From an uncultured Bacteroides sp. (GTDB lineage Bacteria; Bacteroidota; Bacteroidia; Bacteroidales; Bacteroidaceae): a stretch of 64,000 nucleotides of DNA. Below, one piece after another: positions 1 to 7,261 of this stretch. The stretch lies in contig NZ_OY781099.1 in NCBI RefSeq assembly GCF_963676325.1, positions 3,658,001-3,722,000 of the forward strand. The letters are read 5' to 3'. Every line of letters starts with the position of its first letter. Position 1 is the stretch's first letter. The position numbers were made by a program, and so were the translations under genes. Below the pieces are notes generated by a model that saw only the letters and a program-made list of their open reading frames with translations, had not been told where the DNA came from and made no database searches.

Positions 1-57
1 AAGGCCTTGCAGCAAGTAGCTTTAGCGCTTTTAGTGGAAGATAAGCAGATAATGTTG
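1..57 (+). other. Left edge, possible 3' end of an unidentified gene
   Basis: The first bases read as an open frame in frame 1 on the plus strand (KALQQVALALLVEDKQI). It continues into the adjacent MITE and stops near position 138. If the MITE and one target-site copy are removed, the frame would end at the TAG at 247-249. It could be the C-terminus of a gene cut by the window edge and altered at its tail by the insertion. It is too short to identify, and may not be coding. Confidence 0.2.
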
Positions 58-65
58 TGTTTTTG

Positions 66-230
66 GGTTCTTCGTCACTTTTGGTGCAAGCAAACGGTCT
101 CAAATGCTTATCCAATCAAGATTCTACATGCTTTTTGATAAGCCATTTATTGAATCTGATAAAAAGTTGGTGAAAGCACTATAAATAAAAGGCTCAATGC
201 AATATCTTGCACCAAAAGTGACGAAGAACC
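66..230. mobile_element. ISL3-type MITE (non-autonomous element, 165 bp)
   Basis: The element starts with GGTTCTTCGTCAC (66 on) and ends with its reverse complement (up to 230). The terminal inverted repeats match perfectly over 25 bp. It is flanked by an exact 8-bp direct repeat, TGTTTTTG, at 58-65 and 231-238. The ends match those of the full insertion sequence at 14409-16384 with one difference in 25 bases (position 17, T here, A there). No transposase is encoded, and the interior shows no obvious similarity to the interior of that element. An 8-bp duplication is usual for ISL3 elements. I infer a MITE moved in trans by an ISL3-family transposase. Confidence 0.88.
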
Positions 231-265
231 TGTTTTTGTTGTCTAGATTAGCAATATATTGCACG

Positions 266-1093
266 TCATCTGCAATGCAACTCAATAACCACAATCTCAC
301 TTGGTGCAAACATTCTCAGTCTTTTAGAAGAAGTACCTATCCCATTAGTGATAATTACCGGAACGCCGGCTGATGTTTTCTTTTTCCCTTTTAAAAACCT
401 CTTCCCATAATGAGAAGGAACAATCGGTGCATAAAGTCCCATAAGAGTTACCTGCCCTCCATGCGTATGCCCCGCCAAGGCGAGATCGGTATTAGACACA
501 TCTACATCTTCTACATAATCCGGAGTATGAGTCAATAAGATAACAAAATCCTTCGGACTAAGAGCCAAAGTTGGTGAAACACCATTCTGTTTCAAATCAA
601 AAGGGTTACGCACACCTGCAATGATAATCCGTTGGTCCCCTTTTGTTATCGTATCGCAAGCATGTTCCAACACACGCATACCATGTCTTTTCATTTCAGC
701 AACTATATCATCATGACAGCGCTCGTAATCATTGTTTCCCATTACCCCGGCAATGCCATACTTTGGTTGAACCTCCGCCAGTCTGTCGAAAAGTTCCGTA
801 ACATACTGGCAACCTTCCTGATAATCTCCTCCCATCAACAACAAATCAGGGTTAACTGTTTGCAATTGGCGGACAAGTTTTATTAATCCCGCTTGCTGAA
901 GAGCGCTCTTATAATGAAGATCTGAAATGAAAGCGATCCGAAAACCATCAAATGAATCAGGAATATCTTTATGGTAAAAGTCATACTTATTCACATGTTG
1001 TGCTCCCCGCCTCGAAAGATTCTTTGTGGTGGAACAGGAAGTAAGAAGTATTTCAAAAACAAGAAGGCAAAAGAACAAGCGTTGAGTTCTCAT
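266..1093 (-). CDS. Metallophosphoesterase, predicted lipoprotein (YkuE/calcineurin type)
   Basis: A 275-residue protein with the metal-binding motifs of calcineurin-like phosphoesterases in order: SDLHY near residue 57, GGDYQEG near 90, GNNDYE near 120, THTPD near 189 and GHTHGG near 208. The N-terminus has a hydrophobic segment ending in LLTSC, a lipobox with Cys20, so the enzyme is probably exported and lipid-anchored. Members of this family hydrolyse phosphomonoesters or phosphodiesters such as UDP-lipid intermediates; the substrate here is unknown. The ATG at 1093 is the only start that includes the whole lipoprotein signal. A decayed copy of its 5' part lies at about 3490-3727. A MITE ends 35 bp beyond its stop codon. 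Confidence 0.88.
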   Translation of the reverse strand: MRTQRLFFCLLVFEILLTSCSTTKNLSRRGAQHVNKYDFYHKDIPDSFDGFRIAFISDLHYKSALQQAGLIKLVRQLQTVNPDLLLMGGDYQEGCQYVTELFDRLAEVQPKYGIAGVMGNNDYERCHDDIVAEMKRHGMRVLEHACDTITKGDQRIIIAGVRNPFDLKQNGVSPTLALSPKDFVILLTHTPDYVEDVDVSNTDLALAGHTHGGQVTLMGLYAPIVPSHYGKRFLKGKKKTSAGVPVIITNGIGTSSKRLRMFAPSEIVVIELHCR

Positions 1094-1290
1094 CTTAGGA
1101 TTTATCTATTCAACAATAAAACTATCTGCTACAAAAATACGCCATATAACCCGAGAAAGATTAAACAAGAAAGACTTTTTTAAAGTGCTGATTTGTTAAA
1201 AGTATAAACATTTACTATCACGTTTTTAATTTAAACCGTTGATAAATAATTTTTTCTATCATATTGATGCACTAACAACTAAAAAATATA

Positions 1291-1298
1291 TAAGTTTG
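1291..1298 (+). promoter_or_regulatory. Promoter -7 box of the DUF4468/flavin reductase gene
   Basis: TAAGTTTG matches the Bacteroidota -7 consensus TAnnTTTG exactly and lies 58 bp before the start codon at 1357. I see no convincing -33 TTTG. Confidence 0.55.
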
Positions 1299-1356
1299 CA
1301 ACTTACAAAACATTGTTAGTAATAGTAATTTTTTGCGTTCTTAATATAATACCGTT

Positions 1357-2547
1357 ATGAAAAAATTAGCATTTCTTTTAATATTTTTTATTTCTTGTTT
1401 ACCCACAATGATACATGCTCAGGAAGACGAAAGTGAGAATAGCAAAAACTATCTGACTGGTGCCGTACCTGAAAAAGAGGGAAAAGTTGTTTTCTCCAAA
1501 GAATTCAACCTGTCTGGTCTGTCTCAAGATCAAGTTTTCGACAAAATGATGGATTGGATGGGAAAACGACTAAAAAAGAATAACAATACAAGTAGGGTGA
1601 TTTATTCTGATAAAGAGAAAGCCATTTTAGCAGGATACGGCGAAGAATATATAATCTTCAAATCAAATTCACTCTCTCTGGACCGGGCTCTGATTAAATA
1701 TCAGATAGTAGCTACATGTCTGCCGGGGAAATGTATTGTGGACATTGAAAAAATATATTATGACTACGAAAAAGATAAAAAGATACCAGCCGAACAACAG
1801 ATAACTGACAAAGAGGCTTTGAATAAAGACAAAACCAAGCTGATACGAGGTTATGCTAAGTTCCGTATAAAGACAATTGATTTTGTCGACGCATTATTCT
1901 TCCATTTGCAGAAAGCAATAGGAGCAGCACCTATTACAACTCAGGTTACAGAGACAGCTCCCTTAGTTGCGAGTAAGCCCGATGTCAGTTCTATTCCTTC
2001 TATTTCCCAAACCCGTGAAGCAACTTCTTCCACCAGTGAAATGGCTGGATACAAACAAATTGCACCTGATAAGATTCCAGGGAATATTATCAAAATGCTC
2101 TCTGAAGACTGGATGCTGATTACGGCTGGTAATAAGGATAAGTTTAACATGATGACAGCCAGTTGGGGCGGAATAGGCTTTTTGTATCAAAAGCCTGTTA
2201 CTTTCTGCTTTATAAACCCTACTCGCTATACCTATCAACTTATGGAGAATAATGACACTTACACATTGTCATTCTACACGGAAGCTTACCGCGACGCACT
2301 GAAATATTGCGGCAGTAAATCCGGTAAAGATGTGGATAAGGTAAAAGGTTCCGGATTAACGCCAATCACCACTCCTACTGGTAGCAAAGCTTTCTCACAA
2401 GCATGGCTTGTCATTGAATGCCGTAAAATGGTTGCACAATTTCTACAGTCAGAATCCATTACTGATAAAAGCTTGAAGGACAATTGGGCAGGAAAGCAAA
2501 TGCACAAAATGTTTATTGGTGAGATAATCAATGTTTGGGTAAAATAG
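1357..2547 (+). CDS. Exported DUF4468 / flavin-reductase-like fusion protein
   Basis: A 396-residue protein with a signal peptide (residues 1-21, ending IHA). A DUF4468 domain (TBP-like fold) spans about 45-190, starting at VVFSKEFNLSGLS. A Ser/Thr-rich linker follows to about 230. The C-terminal part (about 235-396) is a flavin-reductase-like, FMN-binding split-barrel domain, with EDWMLITAG, MMTASWGG and KPVTFCFINPTRYT as its recognisable stretches. Free-standing flavoredoxin-like proteins of this type are cytoplasmic; here the domain sits behind an export signal. The reaction is unknown. The gene is monocistronic, with a -7 box at 1291 and a terminator that overlaps its stop codon. Confidence 0.85.
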   Translation: MKKLAFLLIFFISCLPTMIHAQEDESENSKNYLTGAVPEKEGKVVFSKEFNLSGLSQDQVFDKMMDWMGKRLKKNNNTSRVIYSDKEKAILAGYGEEYIIFKSNSLSLDRALIKYQIVATCLPGKCIVDIEKIYYDYEKDKKIPAEQQITDKEALNKDKTKLIRGYAKFRIKTIDFVDALFFHLQKAIGAAPITTQVTETAPLVASKPDVSSIPSISQTREATSSTSEMAGYKQIAPDKIPGNIIKMLSEDWMLITAGNKDKFNMMTASWGGIGFLYQKPVTFCFINPTRYTYQLMENNDTYTLSFYTEAYRDALKYCGSKSGKDVDKVKGSGLTPITTPTGSKAFSQAWLVIECRKMVAQFLQSESITDKSLKDNWAGKQMHKMFIGEIINVWVK

Positions 2548-3343
2548 CCCAAACATTTCTTTTTTTTACTAATAAAAGGAAACCAGTTGTGACAGTAAAT
2601 ATTTCCGAGATAAAAGCTGGCAATAAAATAAAGCCAAACATCACGTCTTTAAATGGCCAAACCAGCCAAAAGACAAATGATAAACAAACTGAAAATATTA
2701 CTTGTGACACAAGTTTACGAGCTTTATTAACAACCAAATGAATTTTAAGTATATAAAAAAATATTATAGTTCCTATAAAGTAGAATATACTTCCTAAAAA
2801 CAGATTAAATATCAGTTTATCTTTAAAAGTAAAATATTTCACAATCTCATTATAAGTAAAAGCTGTTCTGACTCTATTCTTTGAAATCAAAAACTTATTT
2901 TTGTATACTTGGAGCGTATCAGTATATGTTCCTTTTTCAACTAAGTCTCCAGGCTTAGAATAGAAATACAAATATTTAGATATTTTCAGATGCATCAGAC
3001 CTTTAAAGAAGTTCACATTATAACCATTAGATCTATAGTCTTTACATTTGTTGAATTTATACTTAAAACTATCATAAGAAGAAGCATATGAAAGATCTGA
3101 AATTTCATTTGTTGAATCGAGTTTAATTAATAAGCGAAAATCGTTCGGGGAATCATTTTCTTTGGCTACGACCCTACCACTAAATGAATTATCAAACAAC
3201 ACTTTTTGTTCAAAAGTATGAATGCTGGCACAATCTTCATCAGCTATTGCAAGCACAAAGTTGTTAAGTTTCAGATATCCCATAACAAGAAAAATATCCA
3301 GAACAGATATGATAAGAAGAAGCAAACATTTGATTTTCATCAT
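2528..3343 (-). CDS. Unknown membrane protein
   Basis: A 271-residue protein I do not recognise. A hydrophobic N-terminal segment (about 4-24) is followed by about 150 residues of hydrophilic, Lys/Ser/Tyr-rich sequence, probably outside the cytoplasm. Three further membrane segments lie at roughly 178-200, 216-232 and 243-259, and the tail is short and basic. It is convergent with the DUF4468 gene and the two overlap by 20 bp, so its last codons lie inside a terminator hairpin. Base composition is more AT-rich than the neighbours. No -7 box is evident upstream of 3343. Two adjacent Met codons begin the frame, and either could be the start. Confidence 0.65.
   Translation of the reverse strand: MMKIKCLLLLIISVLDIFLVMGYLKLNNFVLAIADEDCASIHTFEQKVLFDNSFSGRVVAKENDSPNDFRLLIKLDSTNEISDLSYASSYDSFKYKFNKCKDYRSNGYNVNFFKGLMHLKISKYLYFYSKPGDLVEKGTYTDTLQVYKNKFLISKNRVRTAFTYNEIVKYFTFKDKLIFNLFLGSIFYFIGTIIFFYILKIHLVVNKARKLVSQVIFSVCLSFVFWLVWPFKDVMFGFILLPAFISEIFTVTTGFLLLVKKRNVWAILPKH
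2530..2567 (+). terminator. Rho-independent terminator of the DUF4468 gene
   Basis: A perfect 10-bp stem (AATGTTTGGG at 2530-2539, CCCAAACATT at 2548-2557) with an 8-nt loop is followed by a T-rich run to 2567. The stem contains the stop codon region of the plus-strand gene and the last codons of the convergent minus-strand gene. Confidence 0.8.
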
Positions 3344-3489
3344 GCCAATTCATTTTATTAAATTTCGTATTTAGAATAATTTATACTCAAATTAAAGCTT
3401 TATAGGTTATAAAAACAAATCAATATTTCGTAAAACAAGGGCAACATAAATATAATTATTTTTATATATAATACCTTTTTTATTGAATT

Positions 3490-3727
3490 AGGTAAAATAG
3501 TTTGCAGTTGATGGACAAATTTTATTAGTCTCGCTTGCTGAAGAGTCTTTTTTATAATGAAGTCTGAAACGAAAGCAATCTGGAAGCTGTAAAATGCTTC
3601 CAGATTGCTTCGCATTAAAAGTAATACTTATACATATTGTGCACCCCACTTCGAAAGGTTTTTTGTGGTGGAGCAGAAAGAGAATAGTAATCCTAGAAGT
3701 AACAGATATAGAAAGAATCCTTGCTCG
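3490..3727 (-). pseudogene. Decayed copy of the 5' part of the metallophosphoesterase gene
   Basis: On the minus strand this stretch resembles the first 65 or so codons of the gene at 266-1093. It keeps the CCACCACAAA block after the lipoprotein Cys codon, the codons for IAFVSDF (IAFISDL in the intact gene), then LQQARLIKFVHQLQT (LQQAGLIKLVRQLQT). Frameshifts and stops interrupt it, and everything after the HQLQT region is missing. It abuts the stop codon of the DUF2059 gene. It is best read as a remnant of a tandem duplication; a degraded paralogue is also possible. Confidence 0.8.
3573..3610. repeat. Perfect 15-bp inverted repeat inside the pseudogene
   Basis: AAGCAATCTGGAAGC (3573-3587) and its exact reverse complement (3596-3610) are separated by 8 bases. 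The 3573-3587 copy corresponds to the sequence coding for QIAF in the intact gene; the 3596-3610 copy has no counterpart there. No T-run follows, so it is not a normal terminator. Confidence 0.8.
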
Positions 3728-4189
3728 TTATTTAGTGTATCCCTTTTCTTTCATCTTTGCTTGAATTTTAGAAACAATAGAGACACCCCACTTCTGTCCT
3801 ACTTGAATTGCCTCTGTCGTAATATTCGGAGTTACATCACTAATCTTTTTTCCGGCAGGGGATTCATAGAAAGCCAATACATCTTCCAGTTCCTTTTGTG
3901 TTAAATACTTCTGATAGATCGGAGTTAGCATGTCCGTCATCTGGTTTACCACGTCTTTTAGTATTTCCTCTTTAGCTGAATCCCAAAATTCTTTAGGAAC
4001 ATTCGGTGAACTTTCTTGAAAAGGCTTAAATATCTGGGGAACCATAGCCTCCATATTTTTCAGAGTATTGGTAGCTACCAGATATTTTCTCATAACCTGT
4101 GAATAAGACTCTCCAGATTGTGCCATTGTAGTAACTGAGATAAATGTAAAAACAGCAAACAGAATTGTTTTCATTGACGAATGTTTCAT
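3728..4189 (-). CDS. DUF2059 protein, exported
   Basis: A 153-residue protein. A signal peptide ends at about residue 23 (TTMAQ); the second Met at residue 6 gives a more usual signal peptide and may be the true start (4174). The rest is a DUF2059 domain, with the typical LTQKELEDVLAFYESPAGKKI block near residues 94-114. Proteins of this family are small, helical and periplasmic, with no established function. The gene is monocistronic and has an exact -7 box at 4259-4266. Confidence 0.85.
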   Translation of the reverse strand: MKHSSMKTILFAVFTFISVTTMAQSGESYSQVMRKYLVATNTLKNMEAMVPQIFKPFQESSPNVPKEFWDSAKEEILKDVVNQMTDMLTPIYQKYLTQKELEDVLAFYESPAGKKISDVTPNITTEAIQVGQKWGVSIVSKIQAKMKEKGYTK

Positions 4190-4258
4190 AGTAGTAAATT
4201 TAATTTCAAAATAAGTATTTTAAAAGGAAGTGTTATTTTACTTGATTTTATAATTCAA

Positions 4259-4266
4259 CAAAGATA
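4259..4266 (-). promoter_or_regulatory. Promoter -7 box of the DUF2059 gene
   Basis: On the minus strand TATCTTTG matches TAnnTTTG exactly, 69 bp before the ATG at 4189. No clear -33 element is visible. Confidence 0.55.
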
Positions 4267-4370
4267 CTTATTTATCCGAATAAATTACATTTAGCCTTTA
4301 CTTTCTACCAAGTAAACAACCCAAATCCGGATTTTTGCACCAACTTTCCGCATATTCTTCAGAATGATTG

Positions 4371-4378
4371 TATCTTTG
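4371..4378 (+). promoter_or_regulatory. Promoter -7 box of menA
   Basis: TATCTTTG is an exact -7 consensus lying 19 bp before the ATG at 4398. The transcript leader must be very short. This supports the ATG over a TTG at 4368, which would lie upstream of the box. Confidence 0.6.
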
Positions 4379-4397
4379 TTCTGAAAAACGAAGAAAG

Positions 4398-5294
4398 ATG
4401 AAAGATATAATAGAAAAGGACTCTGCGAAAGCTTGGTTGCTTGCTGCCCGCCCCAAGACATTGGCCGGAGCAGTAGTGCCCATATTAATAGGTAGTGGGC
4501 TGGCTATTGCCGATGGAAAATTTAATTGGCTGCCTGCACTGATCTGTTGTTTGTTTGCTTTCCTTATGCAGATAGCTTCCAACCTGATTAATGACTTGTT
4601 CGATTTTCTAAAAGGAACCGACCGCGAAGACCGTCTTGGTCCCGAACGAGCTTGTGCTCAGGGATGGATTTCTCCATCAGCCATGAAGAAAGGAATTTTT
4701 GTCGTCGTGGCATTGGCATGTCTCGTGGGTAGCACACTTCTTTTATACGGTGGATGGTGGCTTATTTTGGTCGGCATGTTCTGCGTAGCCTTTGCATTTC
4801 TTTATACCACCGGACCTTATCCTCTCTCCTACCACGGATGGGGAGATTTACTTGTACTTATCTTTTTTGGGGTTGTACCTGTATGCGGAACATACTACGT
4901 GCAAGCCCTTACACTCACCCCGCATGTTTTTGTTGGCTCTTTAGTTAGCGGACTGGTTATTGATACTTTACTAGTTGTGAACAACTACCGTGACCGTGAT
5001 GCTGATGCTAAGAGTGGAAAAAAGACAATCATTGTCCGTTTCGGAGAACCTTTCGGACGTTTCATTTATCTCTTTCTTGGGATAGCTGCTTGCTGGCTCT
5101 GCATCTACTTTGCATGGGAAGGTCGCCTATGGGCAGCCTTACTTCCACAACTATACCTGATACCTCATTTTCTTACCTGGCAACGATTGGTTAAGATTCA
5201 TAGTGGTAAAGAGCTGAATGCTCTTTTAGGAGAATCATCACGGAATATGCTTTTACTGGCAATACTTCTTTCTATGGGATTGATTATTGGATAA
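4398..5294 (+). CDS. menA: 1,4-dihydroxy-2-naphthoate polyprenyltransferase (menaquinone synthesis)
   Basis: A 298-residue integral membrane prenyltransferase of the UbiA family. It transfers a polyprenyl chain to 1,4-dihydroxy-2-naphthoate, giving demethylmenaquinone. The first Asp-rich motif is NDLFDFLKGTDREDR (about residues 66-80), followed by GPERACAQGWIS; the second is NNYRDRDADAKSGKKT (about 195-210). Around eight hydrophobic segments follow the UbiA pattern, and the N-terminal AWLLAARPKTL is typical of MenA. The start ATG at 4398 follows AGAAAG. No other men genes are present in the window. Bacteroides use menaquinone in fumarate respiration. Confidence 0.92.
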   Translation: MKDIIEKDSAKAWLLAARPKTLAGAVVPILIGSGLAIADGKFNWLPALICCLFAFLMQIASNLINDLFDFLKGTDREDRLGPERACAQGWISPSAMKKGIFVVVALACLVGSTLLLYGGWWLILVGMFCVAFAFLYTTGPYPLSYHGWGDLLVLIFFGVVPVCGTYYVQALTLTPHVFVGSLVSGLVIDTLLVVNNYRDRDADAKSGKKTIIVRFGEPFGRFIYLFLGIAACWLCIYFAWEGRLWAALLPQLYLIPHFLTWQRLVKIHSGKELNALLGESSRNMLLLAILLSMGLIIG

Positions 5295-5343
5295 TCTTTA
5301 ATCTTCAAGGAAACCTTTTTTATTTATCTAAATATAATTTATA

Positions 5344-5429
5344 TTTGATGTATATCTAACAGATATTATGATATACATCAAACGATGATGATGATGTACA
5401 TCAAAGCATCATTTTGATATATATCAAAA
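5344..5429. promoter_or_regulatory. Cluster of FNR-like palindromes between convergent genes
   Basis: Four related motifs occur in 86 bp: TTTGATGTATATC (5344-5356), its exact reverse complement GATATACATCAAA (5370-5382), GATGTACATCAAA (5393-5405) and a perfect 18-bp palindrome TTTTGATATATATCAAAA (5412-5429). The last contains TTGAT-N4-ATCAA, the site recognised by FNR/CRP-family regulators. The first two could also form a 13-bp hairpin. A GATGAT microsatellite lies between copies. The stretch sits between the 3' ends of menA and the acetyltransferase gene, so it is not upstream of a visible gene. Confidence 0.5.
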
Positions 5430-5547
5430 CAAAGATACAACCTGAATAATTGGAGAATCTTATTAGAGAAAATAAAAATCAGTGATTTAAAAGTTTATAT
5501 TGCTCTGGAAGGATTGATAAATATCTTATAATAACACATTTACATAT

Positions 5548-6132
5548 TTAGACAGGCAAAAAAGTTCCATCTTTCAGAAAATAGTGTTGTCCGCTTTCGG
5601 GGCAGATGGCTTCACCATGTTCATTAAATACAAGCTTATGTCCATATTTGCTTACCCAACCGGTTTGCCGGGCGGGATTACCAGCCATTAAAGCATAAGG
5701 AGGAACATCTTTGGTTATTACCGCTCCGGCACCTACCATAGCATATTCACCAATGGTATTCCCGCAAACAATGGTAGCATTGGCGCCGACTGTTGCTCCG
5801 CGCTTCACAAGTGTGGCGCGGAATTCTTCTTTGCGGTTAATAAAGCTACGTGGGTTAATTACGTTGGTAAAAACGCATGACGGACCAAGAAAAACATCAT
5901 CTTCACAAATCACACCTGTATACAAAGATACATTATTCTGCACCTTTACGTTGTTTCCAAGAACCACTTGTGGAGAGATCACTACATTCTGCCCGATATT
6001 ACAGTTATTGCCAACCGTGCAACCAGTCATCAGGTGAGAAAAATGCCAGATATTTGTTCCCTTACCAATCTTACAGCCGTAATCAATCACTGCTGTTTCG
6101 TGAGCAAAAAAGCTATTCTCATTGCTGTGCAT
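5548..6132 (-). CDS. Sugar N-acetyltransferase, left-handed beta-helix (WlbB/FdtC type)
   Basis: A 194-residue hexapeptide-repeat protein with repeated [LIV]-G-x4 units from about residue 15 to 155 (CKIGKGTNIW, CTVGNNCNIG, VVLGNNVKVQ, ATVGANATIV, NTIGEYAMVG) and a closing GNPARQTGWVSKYG. Close families acetylate the 3-amino group of nucleotide-linked 3-amino-3-deoxy sugars using acetyl-CoA. It is the last gene of the rfbA operon. Its start overlaps the end of the aminotransferase gene by 14 bp. The exact sugar product cannot be read from the sequence. Confidence 0.82.
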   Translation of the reverse strand: MHSNENSFFAHETAVIDYGCKIGKGTNIWHFSHLMTGCTVGNNCNIGQNVVISPQVVLGNNVKVQNNVSLYTGVICEDDVFLGPSCVFTNVINPRSFINRKEEFRATLVKRGATVGANATIVCGNTIGEYAMVGAGAVITKDVPPYALMAGNPARQTGWVSKYGHKLVFNEHGEAICPESGQHYFLKDGTFLPV

Positions 6133-7261
6133 ACTCTCTTATTTTATCAATGATATATGTCTGCACTTCTTCAGTAAGTTCTGTGTGCATAGGTAGTGAA
6201 AGAACTTGCTGACAAAGCTGTTCCGAGGTAGTCAGTTCATCACCTTCGCGTGCAATATCCGTGAAAGCATTCTGCTGGTGCAGAGGAAGCGGATAATAAA
6301 TCATGCTGGGTATGCCATGTGCGGCAAGGAAACTTTTCAGTTCATCTCGTCTGCCATCGGTTACTTTAAGAGTAAACTGGTGGAAAACATGCGATGAGAA
6401 AGGCATTTTTCCGGGAAGGACAATTGATTTCAGGCCAGCAAGTCCTTCATAATAACGCTTTGCCACGGCTTGTCTTTCCTCTATATAATCATTCAGATGG
6501 TGAATCTTAACATTCAGAATAGCAGCCTGAATGGTATCCAGACGGGAATTGCAACCAATCACATCATGAACATATTTTTTAGCTTGTCCATGACAGGCAA
6601 TCATTTTTGCACGAAAAGCCAGATCATCATCATTAGTCATCAGTGCACCGCCATCTCCCATGCATCCCAAAATCTTGGTTGGGAAAAAAGAGGTACATCC
6701 AAAGTGTCCCATTGTACCAGTCTGCTGCTCTCTTCCATCAGAAAAAGAATAAACAGCCCCAATAGATTGCGCATTATCCTCCACGACAAACAGATCATTC
6801 GCTTCTGCCAATTGAAGGATTTCCTCCATCGGACAACTTTGTCCAAACAGATGAACAGGAATAATTGCTTTAGTCTTTGGAGTAATTGCTTTCTGAATAT
6901 GAGCCGCTGTTACATTAAACGAATCATAATCCACATCCACCATAACAGGAACCAATCCCAACAAGGCAATCACTTCGGCAGAGGCAATATATGTAAAAGC
7001 AGGAACAATCACCTCGTCGCCCGGCTGAAGTCCAAGTGCCATCAAAGCAATTTGAAGAGCATCCGTGCCATTGGCAACCGGAATCACGTGACGTGCTCCC
7101 GTATAGTTTTCTAGATTAGACACAAATTCCCCAACCGGCAGGCCATTAATAAAAACACCGGAATCAATCACGCTCTGAATGGCGTGATCAATTTCCGGTT
7201 TTATTTTCAGGTATTGACCCTTCAGGTCTACCATAGGAATCTGCTTCTCAGAGGGAATCAT
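6119..7261 (-). CDS. Sugar aminotransferase, DegT/DnrJ/EryC1 family
   Basis: A 380-residue PLP-dependent aminotransferase. The cofactor-binding Lys is in SFFPTKILG (Lys196), preceded by VEDNAQSIGA, which holds the ring-stacking Asp. The N-terminal PMVDLKGQYLKIKPEID is typical of WbpE/WlbC/FdtB-like enzymes, which aminate a keto group on a nucleotide sugar using glutamate. Its start overlaps the stop of rfbB (ATGA). Together with the downstream acetyltransferase it should make an N-acetylated amino sugar for surface glycan. No ketoisomerase gene accompanies it, so whether C3 or C4 is aminated is open. Confidence 0.88.
   Translation of the reverse strand: MIPSEKQIPMVDLKGQYLKIKPEIDHAIQSVIDSGVFINGLPVGEFVSNLENYTGARHVIPVANGTDALQIALMALGLQPGDEVIVPAFTYIASAEVIALLGLVPVMVDVDYDSFNVTAAHIQKAITPKTKAIIPVHLFGQSCPMEEILQLAEANDLFVVEDNAQSIGAVYSFSDGREQQTGTMGHFGCTSFFPTKILGCMGDGGALMTNDDDLAFRAKMIACHGQAKKYVHDVIGCNSRLDTIQAAILNVKIHHLNDYIEERQAVAKRYYEGLAGLKSIVLPGKMPFSSHVFHQFTLKVTDGRRDELKSFLAAHGIPSMIYYPLPLHQQNAFTDIAREGDELTTSEQLCQQVLSLPMHTELTEEVQTYIIDKIREYAQQ

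Noticed and set aside
124..309. Short minus-strand reading frame at the left edge
   Set aside because: It crosses the right end of the MITE and its target duplication, so it is not a gene.
6470..7114. 214-codon plus-strand reading frame
   Set aside because: It lies wholly antisense to the aminotransferase gene, whose motifs are clear.
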